DNA of 64,000 bases, from NCBI GenBank assembly GCA_018340805.1, contig JACMZG010001908.1, positions 12,930,644-12,994,643 on the forward strand. The letters are read 5' to 3'. A model generated the notes under the pieces. That model was not told the origin of the DNA. It saw only the letters and a program-made list of their open reading frames with translations, and made no database searches. The first letter of the stretch is position 1. Each line of letters begins with the position of its first letter. Made by a program: the position numbers and the translations under genes. The DNA is from Microvelia longipes. Taxonomy: Eukaryota; Arthropoda; Insecta; Hemiptera; Veliidae. Positions 62,300-64,000 of the stretch are shown here, in pieces.

Positions 62300-63690
62300 A
62301 TCCTGGATAGTTTTTACTTTTCCTCATTTATACCGTAGGAAAAGTATTATGTTTGCAAATAAAATCTGAAACCAGGATTCCACCTGAATTATCAGTTTCA
62401 AGTATTTTAAGACCTCCTAATTGGTTTTCACTAAGTTGTCCGTCTGTATATGTGTAATTCTGTTATCATAGCTCCCTGCTTATTTATGTTAGAGAGTTGA
62501 AACTAGGTACAAACATCAATCTCAAATAATTTAAAGAAGACGGAAAATTAGTTCTAGGGTCAGCAGGAAAAAGCATATAAGTCAAATTTTTTTATATGAT
62601 TAAATTATTTAATCGTATAAATACACCGGGATTAAAGTGATGTAGAAATTCATACATTAGGGGTGGGGGCGCGGGACACAGTGGTCTAACTCCCCCGAAA
62701 TAAGCTGGTTTAGATGGACCTGCCCTGAGTTCACCCTTTCTCCGCTAGTGGCGGGTCAGTTCACCTTGTTCCCTATATATAAAATAATTATTTCTTCAAT
62801 TCTAAGGTTAAAATTATTTAAAAGGGTCTTTAACAATGTTAAAAATTGTATTAATTATTTTAAAGGTATAATTTTCATAAAATGTTATAAAAATATAAAC
62901 GCTGTGTTAATTTTAAGTAGACCTGATATTGTGATAACCATGATTTGTAGACAAACATCAAAAATGTTTGTCTACAAACATCTAACCGGGAAATTATAAA
63001 TTTAATTTACGTCTTCGTTGTCTCATTATAACACACCTTTCGTAACTCACGTTATCCTATTTTCTAAAAAAATTATCTTATAAGCTACTAAAAAAGAAAA
63101 AAAGTGAATGAATAAGATAAAAATTGTCTTGTTTACATTTTTTATAAACAAAAATAGAAGTATCGATTTAAACTGATAACAATAGTGATAAGAGAACAAG
63201 GTGAAAACTAGCGCTCGGTGCGGTAGTTGATGCAACTAATCTCAGTTTTTTTCGGAGCCACCTAAAACCAGGGAGTTAGACCACTGTGTCCCCCCGCCCC
63301 GACCCCAACTGTATGAATTTCTACATCACTTTAACCGGGATATTCATATCTAACAGCAAGTATCTACGGTAGCTGATTCTTCAATTGATTAAAGTATTTC
63401 TCAGACCTTACTTAACCAAACATAAAAATCACTTAAGTCTAAACTATCGTATTAAGTATAAATAAGATAAATGAGTAAAAATACGTTATGACTACATTAT
63501 TGTAAATCCAAATTTTTATCAATTTGATAAATTAATAATTATAATAATGACTTATGTGCTTTTTCCTGCCGACCCTGGAGTTATTTATGCACCAAAGTAG
63601 TAAAGAATGCTATTATTTCCCTGAGCAGTTAGTTGGTTCCTAAGGCAAAAGTAATTTTTTAGGTCCAACTGTGCTATCTGGAAAATAATT
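62300..63690 (+). repeat. Dispersed repeat family A copy interrupted by a TIR element
   Basis: 62310-62553 and 63579-63690 together give one continuous family A copy. It runs from 'tcctcatttataccgtagga', 'agacctcctaattggttt' and 'gacggaaaattagtt' on the left to 'atttatgcaccaaagtagta' and 'gcagttagttggttcctaag' on the right. The same order occurs uninterrupted at 46890-47230. Confidence 0.75.
62554..63578. mobile_element. 1025-bp non-autonomous TIR element with 4-bp target-site duplication (AGTT)
   Basis: Termini are CTAGGGTCAGCAGGAAAAAG on the left and the complement of CCAGGGTCGGCAGGAAAAAG on the right, with the match continuing through ATAAGTCA. AGTT flanks both sides (62550-62553 and 63579-63582), and the related copy at 47129-47132 has a single AGTT. 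Inner inverted repeats (tgatgtagaaattcatac; gacacagtggtctaactccc) extend the symmetry to about 140 bp. The interior has short frames only. Superfamily unknown. Confidence 0.8.
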
Positions 63691-64000
63691 GTTTTATGAC
63701 GTCATTATCCCACAAACTTATCTTGCCAAGATGCTCGGCTCTAGTTCTATGCCTGAAATTTAGAAGATATACTCCAGCGCAATACTATAATGTATTAAGT
63801 GTATTCGCGTTTTTTTTTTTCAGGGCTTAATGATGATTACATAAAGGTATTTCTTAGTAAACAAGGAACTTAAATAAAAAGGAAGGATTTAATCATATCT
63901 TCCCAATGTAAAACAACTGTCGCCAACTCCCTCGATTACGTTTTTGGCTTTTGTGATACGTTTTTTAGCTAAGGAAAACGAAGAAGAATTATCATGTTGT
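63691..64000. other. Window end, no supported gene
   Basis: AT-rich sequence; a pyrimidine tract with AG at about 63812-63823 (gcgttttttttttttcag) looks like a 3' splice acceptor, but the sequence after it has no clear open frame within the window. Confidence 0.3.

Overview
The window is eukaryotic nuclear DNA from an AT-rich invertebrate, most likely an arthropod and perhaps a hemipteran-type insect. The clade is an inference from the style of the introns and repeats, not from a marker gene. There is no operon structure. Coding sequence comes in short exons with GT/AG borders, separated by long introns full of microsatellites, minisatellites, SINE-like elements, foldback elements and a decayed DNA transposon.

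One gene dominates. Eighteen coding exons on the + strand (10089-48169) join without a phase conflict into a 1474-residue open reading frame ending in TGA. Near its C-terminus (exons c15-c17) is the GLTSCR1-family domain, and its last residues contain the conserved AIDSILNL tail motif. I identify it as the single invertebrate homologue of vertebrate BICRA/BICRAL (GLTSCR1/GLTSCR1L), the defining subunit of the non-canonical BAF (ncBAF/GBAF) SWI/SNF chromatin remodeller. The rest of the protein is low-complexity Gln/Ser/Thr/Val/His-rich sequence with several internal repeats. The most striking is a family of about seven copies of a '[14 protein letters not shown]' unit in exons c10-c12. The N-terminal coding exon with the start codon was not found. 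A promoter-like block with an RFX X-box palindrome, CCAAT boxes and a CRE, followed by a strong 5' splice site, lies at 7274-7876 and probably drives the gene. An intron appears to lie in the 3' UTR, 26 nt after the stop.

Layout: 1-7270 is upstream repeat-rich DNA with a CRE cluster near 1.25 kb, a foldback element at 2.3 kb and a MITE at 3.0 kb. It also holds TA microsatellites and copies of a dispersed repeat that carries a 5S-rRNA-like segment. 7.27-7.88 kb is the putative promoter and first exon. 10.1-48.2 kb is the gene body. Its introns contain a MULE pseudogene (14.2-16.3 kb), a 1.8-kb giant inverted repeat (18.9-20.7 kb), tRNA-derived SINEs, a 2.2-kb TIR element (31.4-33.6 kb) and a cluster of four minisatellites around exon c14. 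48.2-50.0 kb is the 3' UTR. 50-64 kb is gene-poor AT-rich DNA with further MITEs and minisatellites, and a 1025-bp TIR element whose empty site can be read from another repeat copy in the same window.

I did not find a clearly new multi-gene system. The observations most worth following are the lineage-specific repeat domain in the BICRA homologue, the repeat family with an embedded 5S rRNA-like promoter, and recurrent hammerhead-ribozyme-like cores (CTGANGA, stem, GAAA) in several unrelated mobile elements.
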